This document shows, piece after piece, positions 31,231-42,507 of a DNA stretch of 64,000 nucleotides. The stretch lies in NCBI GenBank assembly GCA_011009095.1, contig VTPC01000603.1:1-64000 (forward strand), given 5' to 3'. Position numbers and translations under genes: made by a program. This DNA is from Ignelater luminosus. Taxonomy: Eukaryota; Arthropoda; Insecta; Coleoptera; Elateridae. The notes beneath the pieces were generated by a model. It ran no database searches. It worked only from the letters and a program-made list of their open reading frames with translations, and was not told the DNA's origin. Every line of letters starts with the position of its first letter. Within the stretch, counting starts at the first letter, position 1.

Positions 31231-32120
31231 AATTTTTTAAAACAAGTGATTTAGGATTTTGGATTTCATAATATTTTAGATTTTTAATTTTTTATTATAG
31301 CATTTCGGATTTAGGCTTACAGATTTACGTTTTCGAATTTATAATTTTGCATTACACATTCACCATGCAGGAATTTGGTTTTCCGACTTACGATATACGA
31401 TTTTGGAATTGGGATTTAGGATTTTGGTCTTCGAAATCAGGATATCTACTATATGTAAGATATAGGATTCTGGATTTCAGGAATTAGATTTCGAATTTAG
31501 AATTTTAAACTTTGAATTACGGATATACTATTGAAAAATTTGGAGTTTGTATTTTAAATGCGAAGTTTGGATGTTCGACTTCTGATTTAGAACTCAGGAT
31601 TCTGGACTTCATATTTTTCAGTCTAGGATTTGAGATTTTAAACTTAACGTTTTCGGAATAAGAATTTTACATTATGAATTTACGATATATAGGTAATTGG
31701 GTTTTGGAGTTAGGATAAACGATTTTACAATTTGAAATTAATTTCTGATTTGAAATGTAGGATTTTGAATTTCGATTAGTTTTTTGGGATTGGAAGTTTG
31801 ACGGACCTACAACATCGTATTTAGTTTTCGGATTTAGATATAAGATCCTAGATTTTGAAATAGGGATTTAGAACCTTTGACTTGGATTTGGGATTTTTAA
31901 TTTAGAATTTTTGGTTTTGAAATAGTATTTTCTGTACTGGTCTCAGAACTTGAATTTAAGATTTAGGATTTACGTTTTCGGTTTATGCATTTTGGAGTTC
32001 AAATTTATGATTGAGAATTTTGAATTTTTCATTTGGGACTTAGAATTTTGTAATTTAGACTTCAAAATTTGGATGACCAGCTTCTGATTCAGAATTTAGG
32101 TTTTTAGCAGAAAATCTAGC
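31230..32120. repeat. degenerate GGATTT/GAATTT tract, about 900 bp
   Basis: The plus strand is a run of loosely repeated words (GGATTTAGGATTTTGG, GAATTTAGAATTTT, GGATTTCGAATT) recurring every 6-15 bp, with C rare throughout. It looks like an old, heavily mutated short tandem repeat. No reading frame or inverted structure is seen. Confidence 0.7.
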
Positions 32121-32860
32121 GTTTTAAAAAATTATGAGCCAGAAAACTAGCAGATTCTAAGTTTTCATGCTCATATATTACACAAAACTTAACCAAACGG
32201 CGGCATTTCAGAAGTTAAGGATTTTTGTTTTTATATTATATTCCCTTCTAGTAGATTATTCTTTGACACTTCATACAGGGTCAAAAGTGCAATAAATTGC
32301 ATGTTTGCTAATCCTTTATTAGAAAGATTAACTGAATTATATTTTCAAGGTAAACTTTGCCCTGCAGAATCTGCAAAAGAGTTATTTACGACTTCCTGTT
32401 TATTATAGTGAAAGAATAAGATAGATAACCCATTTAACTTTCGCCACTTATAGTTTTTTTTTGGAAATTTCCAAATTTTATTTTTTTAAAAGTTTTTAAT
32501 TATTTTTTATCTTTATAGTTATATTTTCTATAAAAGTTAGTGCACTTTCGAGGTCAGTTTGTTGAATTATAAATCGTAGATATCAAATTGTGCTTATATG
32601 CAATTTCGTTTGAAACATATTAAATTTTATTAGATGAAAATGCTTTTATATTTAAAAAAATAAATAAAAATAATCTATAAATAGTAAATATTAGATGGGA
32701 AATGCGGATAATCGCACCATTCTTGGTAAAATTAATCGATATATGTAGAACTCTTTAAAAACAGCTTTTGGTAGTTTATGGATTATTTTTTTAAAATTCT
32801 TTTAATGTACGATTTTTGGATTTAGAAGATTTTGACAGTTTCTAGCTTATTTGAATAATC
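32121..32860. other. AT-rich spacer
   Basis: No features recognised. Confidence 0.4.
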
Positions 32861-33330
32861 ACTTTCGCGGAATAGCGCAGCTGCGACCTGGCAACACTGT
32901 TGGTGTTCTTAAACATTGTAGTGTTCCGTGTTGAGTGCTCAAGATGGCTGTCGACTGAACAGAAGTAAAAACAATTAACATAAACATTGCACGACGCAGC
33001 GTACTCCATGGAGGTATGCGTACCAGCGTGCAGACAGTGCTTCTATGATTTCAAATGACGCTTTGCTTCGAGTGTGGATTTTACTACTTTAAATTGCGAG
33101 CAGTATCATAAACAAAAGTATGTATTATGTTAGCAGTTCTTAGAGATTGCTTTTTTGTACAGTGCTTCCGTCAGGAAATACAAAACTTCCTTCCAACTTT
33201 TTCTCAGATGCCCTTGTTTTATAAATGCTCCGCGGCTTCCCTCACTCTAAATTTCTAAATAATTTTATTTCAGGTATTACCACCTTTCTGGAGACCAATA
33301 ACGACCTACAAAAACGAAATAAGTACAGAT
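32860..33330 (+). promoter_or_regulatory. promoter/leader of the 33-kb finger gene
   Basis: The sequence at 33001-33130 (CATGGAGGTATGCGTACC, GTGCAGACAGTGCTTC, GAGTGTGGATTT, CGAGCAGTA, AGTATGTATTATGT) is nearly the same as 47290-47420 and in part as 51868-51905. An acceptor TTTATTTCAG ends at 33273, and the ATG follows 57 nt later as in the paralogs. The repeated part is likely a non-coding first exon plus promoter. Confidence 0.65.
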
Positions 33331-34274
33331 ATGGGGTCAAACAGGAAGGGCACATCCAAGTTTAACATACGAAAACCTATGCTTGTTCATAGTGACGAGA
33401 AATCCTTTGAATGTAATATGTGCGAATATAGATCAACAGTTAAAAGCAATTTACGAACACATGTGCGGGTTCATAGTGGCGAGAAACCGTTTAAATGCAA
33501 TATGTGCGATTATAGATCAACAGTTAAAAGCAATTTACGAACACATATGCGGGTTCATAGTGGCGAGAAACCGTTTAAATGTAATATGTGCGATTATAGA
33601 TCAACAGTTAAAAGCAATTTACGAACACATATGCNNNNNNNNNNNNNNNNNNNNNNNNNNNNNNNNNNNNNNNNNNNNNNNNNNNNNNNNNNNNNNNNNN
33701 NNNNNNNNNNNNNNNNNNNNNNNNNNNNNNNNNNNNNNNNNNNNNNNNNNNNNNNNNNNNNNNNNNNNNNNNNNNNNNNNNNNNNNNNNNNNNNNNNNNN
33801 NNNNNNNNNNNNNNNNNNNNNNNNNNNNNNNNNNNNNNNNNNNNNNNNNNNNNTAATATATGCGAATATAGATCAACAGTTAAAAGCAATTTACGAACAC
33901 ATATGCGGGTTCATAGTGGCGAGAAACCATTTGAATGTAATATATGCGATTATAAATCAACAGTTAAAAGTCATTTACGAACACATATGCGGATTCATAG
34001 TGGCGAGAAACCGTTTGAATGTAATATGTGCGATTATAGATCAACAGTTAAAAGCAATTTACGAACACATATGCTTGTTCATAGTGGCGAGAAGCCGTTT
34101 GAGTGTAATATATGCGAATATAGATCAACAGTTAAAAGCAATTTACGAACACATATGCTCGTTCATAGTGGCGAGAAACCATTTGAATGTAATGTGTGCG
34201 ATTATAGATCAACAGTTAAAAGCCATATACGAATACATATGCGGGTTCATAGCGGCGAGAAACCATTGGACTAG
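33331..34274 (+). CDS. C2H2 zinc-finger protein with near-identical fingers, broken by a gap
   Basis: The start codon is ATG-GGG-TCA-AAC, aligned with the ATG-GAG-TCA-AAC of its paralogs. About 27 residues of linker lead into three visible fingers before the gap; one partial and four full fingers follow it. Units are 84 bp and almost identical in DNA. Most read CNMCDYRSTVKSNLRTHMRVH, so predicted helix residues at -1, 2, 3 and 6 are Val, Ser, Asn and Thr over and over. The two sides are in different frames only because of the N count. The frame ends in EKPLD and a TAG at 34274. A poly-A signal lies about 130 nt on. A nuclear DNA-binding protein is expected, perhaps for a short tandem DNA motif (inference). 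Confidence 0.85.
33635..33853. other. assembly gap (219 N) within the finger array
   Basis: The run of N sits between near-identical 84-bp units, where assemblers collapse or break. The number of missing fingers is unknown. The N length does not preserve the reading frame. Confidence 0.95.
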
Positions 34275-34400
34275 AAACGACATTTTTTCTCATTGTAAGG
34301 TGTGTGCTAAAAATTAAATTGTTGCTGAAAGTTACCAAACAACTGTATAACACACCTTTTGTATATAGAATTATGAAACAACTTGGTAACAAATACACAT

Positions 34401-34406
34401 AATAAA
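34401..34406 (+). terminator. poly-A signal of the 33-kb finger gene
   Basis: AATAAA lies about 130 nt downstream of the stop codon. Confidence 0.55.
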
Positions 34407-35740
34407 ATATGCACAGTACGTTAATAAACAGGAAAGAGGCAGTTAACCTCGGAAACATTTGACTTGGTTTTTTACCAATAAGGCGATAAGACATCTAAAC
34501 ATTTTGATCTGTCCTAAAAAGACATGACTGAATTTAATGTAAAATCTACAAATATACAAACCTTTTTTTATTCTAAGAATGTGGCAATGGTCAAAGTTGG
34601 TTGGAAAATGTAAAATATTTCTCGATACCCCCTACATAAGTAGGCAATTATATCATTTGATTCCTCAAATATAATATTATGATATCATTTTGTCATTTGT
34701 TTGAAATCTTAATACTGTCACCATTATAGGTATCGACAACATTGAAACTTTTAGTGCTTTTTTCTTAATGTAACAATAATTCGTTTTTCACAAAAAATAT
34801 TTCTAATTGTTTAAAGGAAAGTATCTTACTGTTAATTAACTTTTCACCAGGTTTACATAGAATGTAAAATACCTTTGTACAAGACAGTTAAGAATTATCA
34901 TCTAACTCACCAATACATAAGTAATGTCAACTCTGTAACTATTCTTAATAAAGTGTTTTCTTTTTAAAAAGGTTATTTAACCGTATTTTGTTGTGCAGAG
35001 CAGCACAAACATTTGCCAGTCTACCAACAAACTGAGGCACGTACCTTACCCTCCTTTCCCTTAAAAGGTATTGCATTTTTAACAAGCCAGTGCATCTTTT
35101 CATGCAGTTTCTTGCACTAGCATGTCGAGAATTAGAACCTAGACTCTGGTGTATTTTCCTCTGGATTGTTAAATGGAGTCAATGTAAAAGGTTCTAGTCA
35201 TTGAACTCTTAAGTCTAGAAGCGTCTGTCATATAAGCTGTGCATTGAATGTTTATGTCCAATAAAATCTATAAATATCAGCAGGTTTTGTTTATATTTCT
35301 TATTATAAGGAGATGGGCGGGTACAATATGAGCAGGAACAAGTTTGGAGAAATTAAGGAATCAAAATAAGTTATTTGAATAAGAGAAATGTACATTTTCT
35401 GTATATAATTTGTTTTGTCAATACCGCTATTATTTAATTCTTGATTATAGGTATTCATGCGACACTTGAACCAATCAGATGCTGTATCCGATGTAAGTAT
35501 TACTGTTGTATTTGTAGGTAATTATGGACACAAACAAATCTCACTACAAGGCATTTCTATAAGTTAAGATTTCAATGGTTCTAGTGGATACCCAGAAGTA
35601 GTATTAGGTTAGCAGTGAAAGGGAGTGCACGTGTTTTATTTGCTACTTTTCCCGTCTAATACCACAGTGGCAACACTATTACAACGATAATCTGAGATCT
35701 CTGATGTTAAAAATTAGAGCAGGAAAAGGTTTTACACAAA
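34407..35740. other. intergenic AT-rich stretch
   Basis: No gene or clear repeat was recognised. Confidence 0.4.
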
Positions 35741-36740
35741 TCTATTTTCTCATATTCAGTTTACCCGGAAGGGTCTGTGGACGTATACTGGAGAAGAGGC
35801 TAAAAACGCATATGAGGCAAAACTGGAGGAAGCTCATTGCGCGACTCAGGACGCCATAGTAGTGATTCGGCACGCCACGGAGAAAACTGTCGAGTATAAT
35901 AAAGAACTTCGCTTGTGCTTTATTGATATCGTGAAAGCGTTTGACTGGGTACCTTGGGGATCCATATGGAAAGCCCTGGGGAGTTACCATGTTTCAAACG
36001 AACTGACCAAGAGAATTAAAAGCTTCTATCACATCTGTAAAAACTCAGTAAGGTCCAATTATTGTAAGTCAGTACCAACTTGGGAGTAAGACAAGGGGAT
36101 ATCCTGAGCTTGCAGTGATGGACATGGCATTGAAGAAATGTTCAGGCTTGAAGAAATTCAAGCATGGGAAATTGGCGACTGATTTCGATAATAATAAATT
36201 CGTTGATATATGCCGATTATGTAGTATTGATGACGGACTCAGCTCATAAGTTTTGATTATGGCTTTGGAGAATGTGGGGCTGAAAGCAAACATAAACAAA
36301 ACCAAGACAATGATTATATCTAGAGAACAGTGTTCCCGCCGTATCATCATGGTTAAAAGGCAAGCTTTGGGGCAGATACACCATTGTAAGTAGTATTTAG
36401 ATGTGTGGATTTCTAGTGACGGAAAGCTCAGTACAGAAATAAATGCCAGGACTTTAGCAGCAGGTAGGCTGCTGCACGCCATTAGACCTAGGTTCCTGAG
36501 GAAATAGGAGGTCAGTGGGAGTACAAAACTTGCAGTTTACAGGACAACATACCTACCCATCCTCATCTACAGCTACGAAACATGGAGCCTGATTAGCAAG
36601 TTTGAAAGCAATGAGGCATTTGAGAGGAGTAGCTGAAAAAACTAGAAGAGATCAGGATCAGGACCACCTGGGCTGAAACATTAGCTCTATCCTAAGAGTG
36701 CATAGTTGCACTCAGGAGATGAGGAACCAGGACTAAGTAA
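35741..36740 (+). pseudogene. LINE reverse transcriptase pseudogene
   Basis: Plus-strand frames keep a reverse transcriptase order: LCFIDIVKAFDWVPW (first catalytic Asp block, about 35915-35960), GVRQGDILS (about 36080), a damaged active site SLIYADYVVLMTD (about 36195-36235) and, near the end, an EKTRRDQD word as in the closing domain of some LINEs. Stops and frameshifts are many, so it is inactive. The clade is left open. Confidence 0.65.
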
Positions 36741-37517
36741 GTAAGTAGTTGTATATTGCAAAACTAGAATTGACAATTTCATAAAATGATAAATATTCAA
36801 AAGTTAAATTGATTACTTTATCTTACTATTTACGATCTTCTTTTGTTTGGTGTCTGTACCTCATATCACATCAACTGGCTTTGGCTTGAATTGTCAAGAC
36901 ACATAGTAATAACTAATAATTCAGTTGTATGTCTTGTTCTAGATGGGATGGAATGCTGCCCAAACTGTTTAGATTTTTAGAATAAAATATAAATAAAATA
37001 TTGTTAATCATTAACTGTACTATTATCTTTGAAGTATCCTCTATATATACTCTATTGAAAAGATCGATAATACAGTAGTAATTCATAAGGGCGAAAGAAA
37101 AATTGTAAATTGTAATCAACTCTACCTAACAATAACAAATCGAACTGCAAAGCGCCTGGAATGTATGCAACCAATAGTGACAGTACGCATCAGGGGTAGA
37201 TCAAAATCAATACTGAAGATTTTAAAATTAATTACTAATAATTGCAAAAAATGGTTATTATCGATAACAAACCGTTACATATTCAATATAAAATCTTCAA
37301 TTTGCATAGTCTTAATTAATTAATAGTATAAATTGCAAGACTACCGTTTTGTTAACAATAAGTATCTTCTTGATTTGTTTTCGTTTTCTTGTGTCAGCTA
37401 ATGCAATTTCCAATTTGCTGACTATATTGAATACCTTTACGTGTAGACTCTTAAACAGGACAACACCCTGTATGTAGTTAGAAAAATATATTAGGCTTGT
37501 TAGTTTAATAAATAAAA
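36741..37517. other. intergenic AT-rich stretch
   Basis: No gene is recognised. ATTAAA on the minus strand at 37518-37523 may be the poly-A signal of the aminotransferase gene. Confidence 0.35.
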
Positions 37518-37577
37518 TTTAATCCCAAAATTTTGGTGTTTCATCACATTTCTTCATTTTGTGCTTTGTAAATTATT

Positions 37578-39331
37578 TTATCTGTATCTATCCATAAACT
37601 CTTTATGAAAAACTTCTAGATTTTTTAACATGATTTTCATCTTATTAACTGGCAATAACGTCGTTACGCAAAAATGATAAGTTCTTGGAACTTGCCCAAA
37701 TCCTTCACCTGGTGCTATATATATCCCAGTGTTTTCTAGTACTTCAGTAGCATAAAATTTATCAGGTGATTGATTTTGCTCCTTTGCAGCTTCTATTGCC
37801 CTTAATGAAAACTTTATCTGTGGAAATGCATACATTGCTCCTTGTACCTCATTGCAGCTGATTCCTTCAAACTTATTTAAAGTGTCTACCAGTAGTTTTG
37901 CTTGGCTCTAAAAAAGTGTTTTTTGAAAAATTAATATTTTATTAATATTGTGCAAACAGACCTTTAAAGAATCTAAGATGTCTTTTTTCTCTTTAATGAA
38001 CAACTCATAACTTGGTTCTCCACTCTCAGGAGGGCATACGAGAGGTTCTAAACATGCTTGACCTGTTGCTGAACATAACATAGGTGAACTAGCTTTATGA
38101 AACACAGCTTTCACTTCTGGGCACATATTTAACGTTTCTGAGAAACCGGCTCGAAAGCCGCACTCACCACTGTAGCCCTTCGAACACGACATAAAACTAG
38201 ACAACTCCATATCAGCATAGGGTTTGCCCATTTCAGTCATTACCTGCAATCTTTATGTTTTGAGAAGGCAAGCTCAAAAAGGAGCTTGAAACTTACCTTT
38301 TTAAATGAATAAAACTTGGAGTTTTCCGAATAAATATTGTTTTGGTGAACTTCATCTGCAAGAATATAAAGATTTTCTTTGTATGCAAATTGGATGATTT
38401 CTTCAATATTTTTTCTTGTAAGAACCTGCCCAGTTGGATTACCAGGATTTATTATAACAAGAACTTTTGGAATGCAAATTTCTTTAGCTTTATCTATTGA
38501 TCTCTGTAATTATTACAGTCCTTAGGTATACATTGGGTAAGCAATCGATTAATAATCAAAATTGTCTCAAGCTCAAGAGTTTATATTTAAATTAGTACCT
38601 GCATTTCTTCTATGTTTACACTCCACTTTTGGGATTCATCTAGATAGTACCTAATTTTATGCAAACCAAACTCGTCCAACGTAACAGAATAAAAGTAATA
38701 CTGCGGAATCGGAATCATCACACCAGCACGTTTTCCGTTCGTCTCTTTTATAAATAATTTTAATATTTTCTTAATCCCATCAGCAGCACCTTTAAAGTTA
38801 TCAAGTTTAAAAATTAAAAACAAAAGAACACCGCTTCTCTAACCACCACACAAGGTAACATCTTCCCAATTACAAGGAATACCGTCTCGTTTCTCGATAA
38901 ATTCCGCCGCGTGTTTTCGAATTATTTCAATTCCAGTAGCGTCGGTGTAAGAACCAATCGAACCACCCCTGCATGCGTTAAGAATGACGCGGGCCCTTTG
39001 TTTTGCGTCGTCCGGAAATTTCGGATCATCAAGCAACGGAGGATAAAGTACAATAGACATTACCTGGCGGATAAATGTTATAGGTGACTGACCGATCGCG
39101 TGGCAGTCTCCTGTATCTGGTTTTATAATTTCTGTAAACGGTTTCTTAACACCCTACAATATCAAATTTAAGAAATGTAAAACGATTAAATCTAAACTTA
39201 CTTGCATTTTTGATTTCCCTTTCTAGTTCTGCAATTCTAGCCTCAAAGAGTCCACAGAGTGGATATTCCATCTTTTTTATGTTAGGATTTATATTATTTA
39301 AAGTAAGAAAGTATTTATGTTCAGCAGCCAT
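37578..39331 (-). CDS. alanine aminotransferase-like protein, six coding exons
   Basis: Exons on the minus strand are 39331-39206, 39153-38847, 38789-38599, 38503-38297, 38243-37962 and 37907-37578. Phases agree and give 480 residues, close to the family's usual 480-500. Introns are 52, 57, 95, 53 and 54 nt. The first uses a GC donor (GCAAGT). Alanine aminotransferase interconverts alanine and 2-oxoglutarate with pyruvate and glutamate, using PLP. Kept features: GVKKPFTEII, IPIPQY, NPGNPTGQ (Asn230), LADEV (Asp258), the PLP lysine in SKGY (Lys299) and Arg308. Altered: the usual Tyr of DEVYQDN is His261 and its Asp is Asn263, and the Arg of the TYHFRMT block, which normally holds the substrate carboxylate, is Cys451. 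The frame is intact, so this may be a diverged paralog with weak or changed activity. An acceptor TTCATTACAG 15 nt upstream of the ATG implies a 5' untranslated exon. No mitochondrial presequence is seen. Confidence 0.9.
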
Positions 39332-39580
39332 GGTGCTTCAAGAAACCTGTAATGAATTTAGATTAAGATGATTTTAACTAAGACTTCTTTCTGCAGAATG
39401 TGAAAATGAATGTAATGATATTAAGTAATCCTGTAAAATATAAACACATGTGAAGGTCAGCAGGAAGATTATGATAATAGCAAGAGCGATTGATAAGTAG
39501 AGCGCGGACAAATATGCGCACTTTCACATAACCCCGCTTATATGCAAATCAGACATTTTATAATCTTCTAATCCTTCCAT
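39332..39580. promoter_or_regulatory. 5' flank of the aminotransferase-like gene
   Basis: It contains the acceptor before the first coding exon (39347) and AT-rich DNA. The first non-coding exon and promoter could not be fixed. Confidence 0.3.
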
Positions 39581-39589
39581 GATAGTGCT

Positions 39590-40240
39590 AGGTTGCACAT
39601 GTCACAGCTTTCACAGTGCAGCTTCAAAAGCGTTTGAGAAACTACCAAGAGGCGTTGAAGAATTTGTGCGAGATATTTGCAATTATTTTTCACACAGTGC
39701 AAAAAGGACTGAAGAGTACAAATAATTTCAGGATTTTACAGATCTTGGTGCTACAACAGAAAATAAACTAAACAACAATTAATGTTGATGTTAAGGAACT
39801 TTATAACTGCAGACTAAGAATCTTGGATTTTTACGTTCAGTTAGCTAAAGAAATCAAAAGTAGATTTAATTTTAATTGTGAAATTTTAAATTTTGTACAA
39901 GTATTCTCGACGTAATGTAAAGAATGATTGTATAAGATCAATAGCAGAAGCTGAAATTTATTTTTCATATTTAGTAGATGACGTAGATGCACAGGATGCT
40001 GAATGGAGAGCACTCCCCGAAACTGAAAATTTTCAAAAAAAATGTAGATTGTTGGATAGAACTTTGCAGTTTAAACAATCAGTTGAACTGTCATCTAAAT
40101 ATATCCACATAGAGTAAAAAAAGTTATAACTAGAATTATGACTGCTGCATTAATCTGCAGCAGCTGAAAGAGTATTTACTTAAGTCAACTTCATTAAAAG
40201 TAATAAGTTGAGAAATTCTTTGCATGCAAAAACATGTAAT
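39590..40240 (+). pseudogene. hAT transposase remnant
   Basis: Plus-strand pieces in changing frames include FEKLPRGVEEFVRDI, then YFSHSAKRTEEYKQFQ-type sequence (about 39630-39725), RFNFNCEILNF (about 39860-39895), YFSYLVDDVDAQDAEW (about 39960-40005) and the C-terminal dimerisation signature AAAERVFT, then NFIKSNKLRNSL (about 40150-40225). The order follows the C-terminal half of hAT-type transposases. Stops throughout and missing N-terminal parts show a dead copy. Confidence 0.7.
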
Positions 40241-40429
40241 TATTATTATTATCCAAAGAACTTTTAAAACTATCGCACAGGTCCGTCACTGCTATCTCCA
40301 GGCCCTCGCACAGCCGAATAACAAAGGATGTGACCGCTTTTGGCAGTCACTGGCCGAGCCCGCTTTTGTTTCCGGGCGCGTCGTGCATAGTCCTCCAACA
40401 CGACACCTCTTCCATAAATAAACAATTAC

Positions 40430-40770
40430 AGTCGGTCCCGCACCTATCTTCTGGAAGCCTTTCTCTTACGCACCTACCTACCAAAGTCCTATCTCTATAG
40501 TATCAGAGGTACATGAGATACTGGATGTCTGACAAAAGAAAAACAAAATAAAATCGGTCCTGCACGCATCTTCTGCAAGCTTATCCCGCACCGCACCCAC
40601 CTACCATAGTCCCATCCGTATACGATCAAGAAGTTCCTGAGACACGGGATGTTTGGCAAAAGAAAAACAAAATGCGGCGGTCCCGCACACGTCTTCTGCA
40701 AACCTTTTCACACCGCACTTGCCTACCAAAATCCCATCTTTACAGGATCAGGCCCGCTGTTTTTCTAAAA
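40430..40770. repeat. 120-bp satellite, second block (about 3 copies)
   Basis: Units match those at 10.7-12.1 kb: CGGTCCCGCAC, ATCTTCTGCAAGC, CCCATC-TATA-ATCA and CAAAAGAAAAACAAAA. The unique tail follows at 40844-40912 as in the first block. Confidence 0.8.
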
Positions 40771-40843
40771 AAGCCAAAGAAGTCCGCGTGCCTCTGCTTT
40801 CAGCAAATCGAAAAAAGTTTGTTCCCTCTTTGTCTTACGCCTA

Positions 40844-40912
40844 GTGATTTGTATATCGTCGTCCCTCTTCCACTTCAAGGATTTTATATTTTTTGAGTTT
40901 TTCAAGAAATTT
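40844..40912. repeat. satellite-associated tail, second copy
   Basis: GATTTGTATATCGTCGTC, then CTTCCACTTCAAGG and TTTTTCAA, match 12332-12395, also directly right of satellite units. Confidence 0.65.
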
Positions 40913-40919
40913 CAGGAGC

Positions 40920-42300
40920 ATTAAGCTGAGCGTTAACAGGAATAGCTTTTTTATTTATCAGACGATAAACGTGAGTTTTTCCAATTTTATAAGTGAAGGT
41001 CCACTTCAGCAACTCATGCTAATACCGAATGAACCGACTTTCTCGTACACCCACTAGTGGCGTCTCTCTCTACATGGATGACGATATCTGAAAGCAGAAG
41101 AATGTTTCATACTCTGCAACTAATGCTGTCTGCTGCATTCTGGTCAGGCATACTGTTAGAAAATACTTAAAGAATAATAGTTGATAGAACAATATGATAG
41201 TATAGGCATGCTGTGAGAGAAGAACGAATAATATTTTTAAGCACTCAAGAATTGTCGTGTATTTGAGTCAGGCATGCCGTAGAAAGGCAGGCAGAATGAT
41301 ATGATAATGATAATATTTGGGATTAAATCATCTTGGGACGAACAAATTTATTTTGTATAGGTATAGCATGCTTGTGTTAGTAAAGTTTCCTGTATAGATG
41401 ACTTGCAGTTGATCTCAAAAATGTGCAATACTTTATTAGTTCAATCGTCAACATCATTATTATTATTATCATTATCAAACGGTTTATTAGAAGCTGGAAT
41501 TTATTAAAGCGTTTTCTAGTTACATTAAGTTCCACTATAATGAATCTTTGAAACACATAATCCCAAGAGGGAATATTTGTTCATCCTATAATAGCGAACC
41601 GATTAAAAATTTCCTAGTGGATTTAATTTTACCTTGTTATTCCTTTACCGTAGGTCAGAACTTTTTGCTTATCATTTCTGCTTTAATTCTAACAAAACAG
41701 TAAAGACAAAATGAAATCTTTTTATCTGGTTCTATGCAAATCATAAAAAGACAATAAGAATTTTCTAATAAACATATTTGCTAGTTTGGTGAATCTTGTT
41801 CTAGTGTATCTCTGCCACCTGGGGCCTTCGATGGAATATGTTATATAGTTACTACTGGATGTAATTTTATTATTCCATTTATTGAAGGTGAGAATTTTTT
41901 ACTTATCACTTCTGCTTCTTTTGTATGCGCTTAGTAATTTGACAATAAATTGAAATTTTGGAATTTTGCGGTCGCAGTACTGATGCAGAATTATATTGTT
42001 TGATTTATGTTATAAAAGTACGTCTCATCAATCATACAAGTACAGGTTGGCAATTGTTTATTACTTCCTGTTCTTCATATAGCACACTTATACATTTATG
42101 CAACACACATTACATCCAAACATATCACATCCTCTTTTTGTTTGTTAATACAATCAAACAACTATAAATTATTACAAACATCTTGAAACGAAATAAACAA
42201 ATATAAAAGATACCTATTTTCTTTGCCTCATCAGCGTATCGTATACCGGGACATCATTAATAGGAGGAAGCCACGTGACCACTAATTTAAAAGTGGCGCG
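40920..42300. other. AT-rich intergenic stretch with a dispersed repeat
   Basis: At about 41920-42030 the words TAATTTGACAATAAATTG, TTTTGCGGTCGCAGTACTGA and ATTGTTTGATTTA recur, diverged, at 49195-49270. No gene is recognised. Confidence 0.45.
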
Positions 42301-42507
42301 AAATTTTACCTTTCAACGTTGGCTACACTTCCTCACGAGTATATTTCTAACCTAAAATTACATCGGCGTGCGTACGTTCCGTGGTTTCTTGGTCTCTGTT
42401 CTGCGTTTTCTACAGTTTATTTTGTTCTATTTAAAAATCCGTCTTTTCCAAGACTAAATCTGATTTTGTGAGAACTCAAGCACGAGAGGCTTAATTACAC
42501 TAAAGGC

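Noticed and set aside
33331..34317. Reading the plus-strand frame through the N run as one protein
   Set aside because: After the gap that frame is a shadow of the finger frame; the real frame resumes in another phase.
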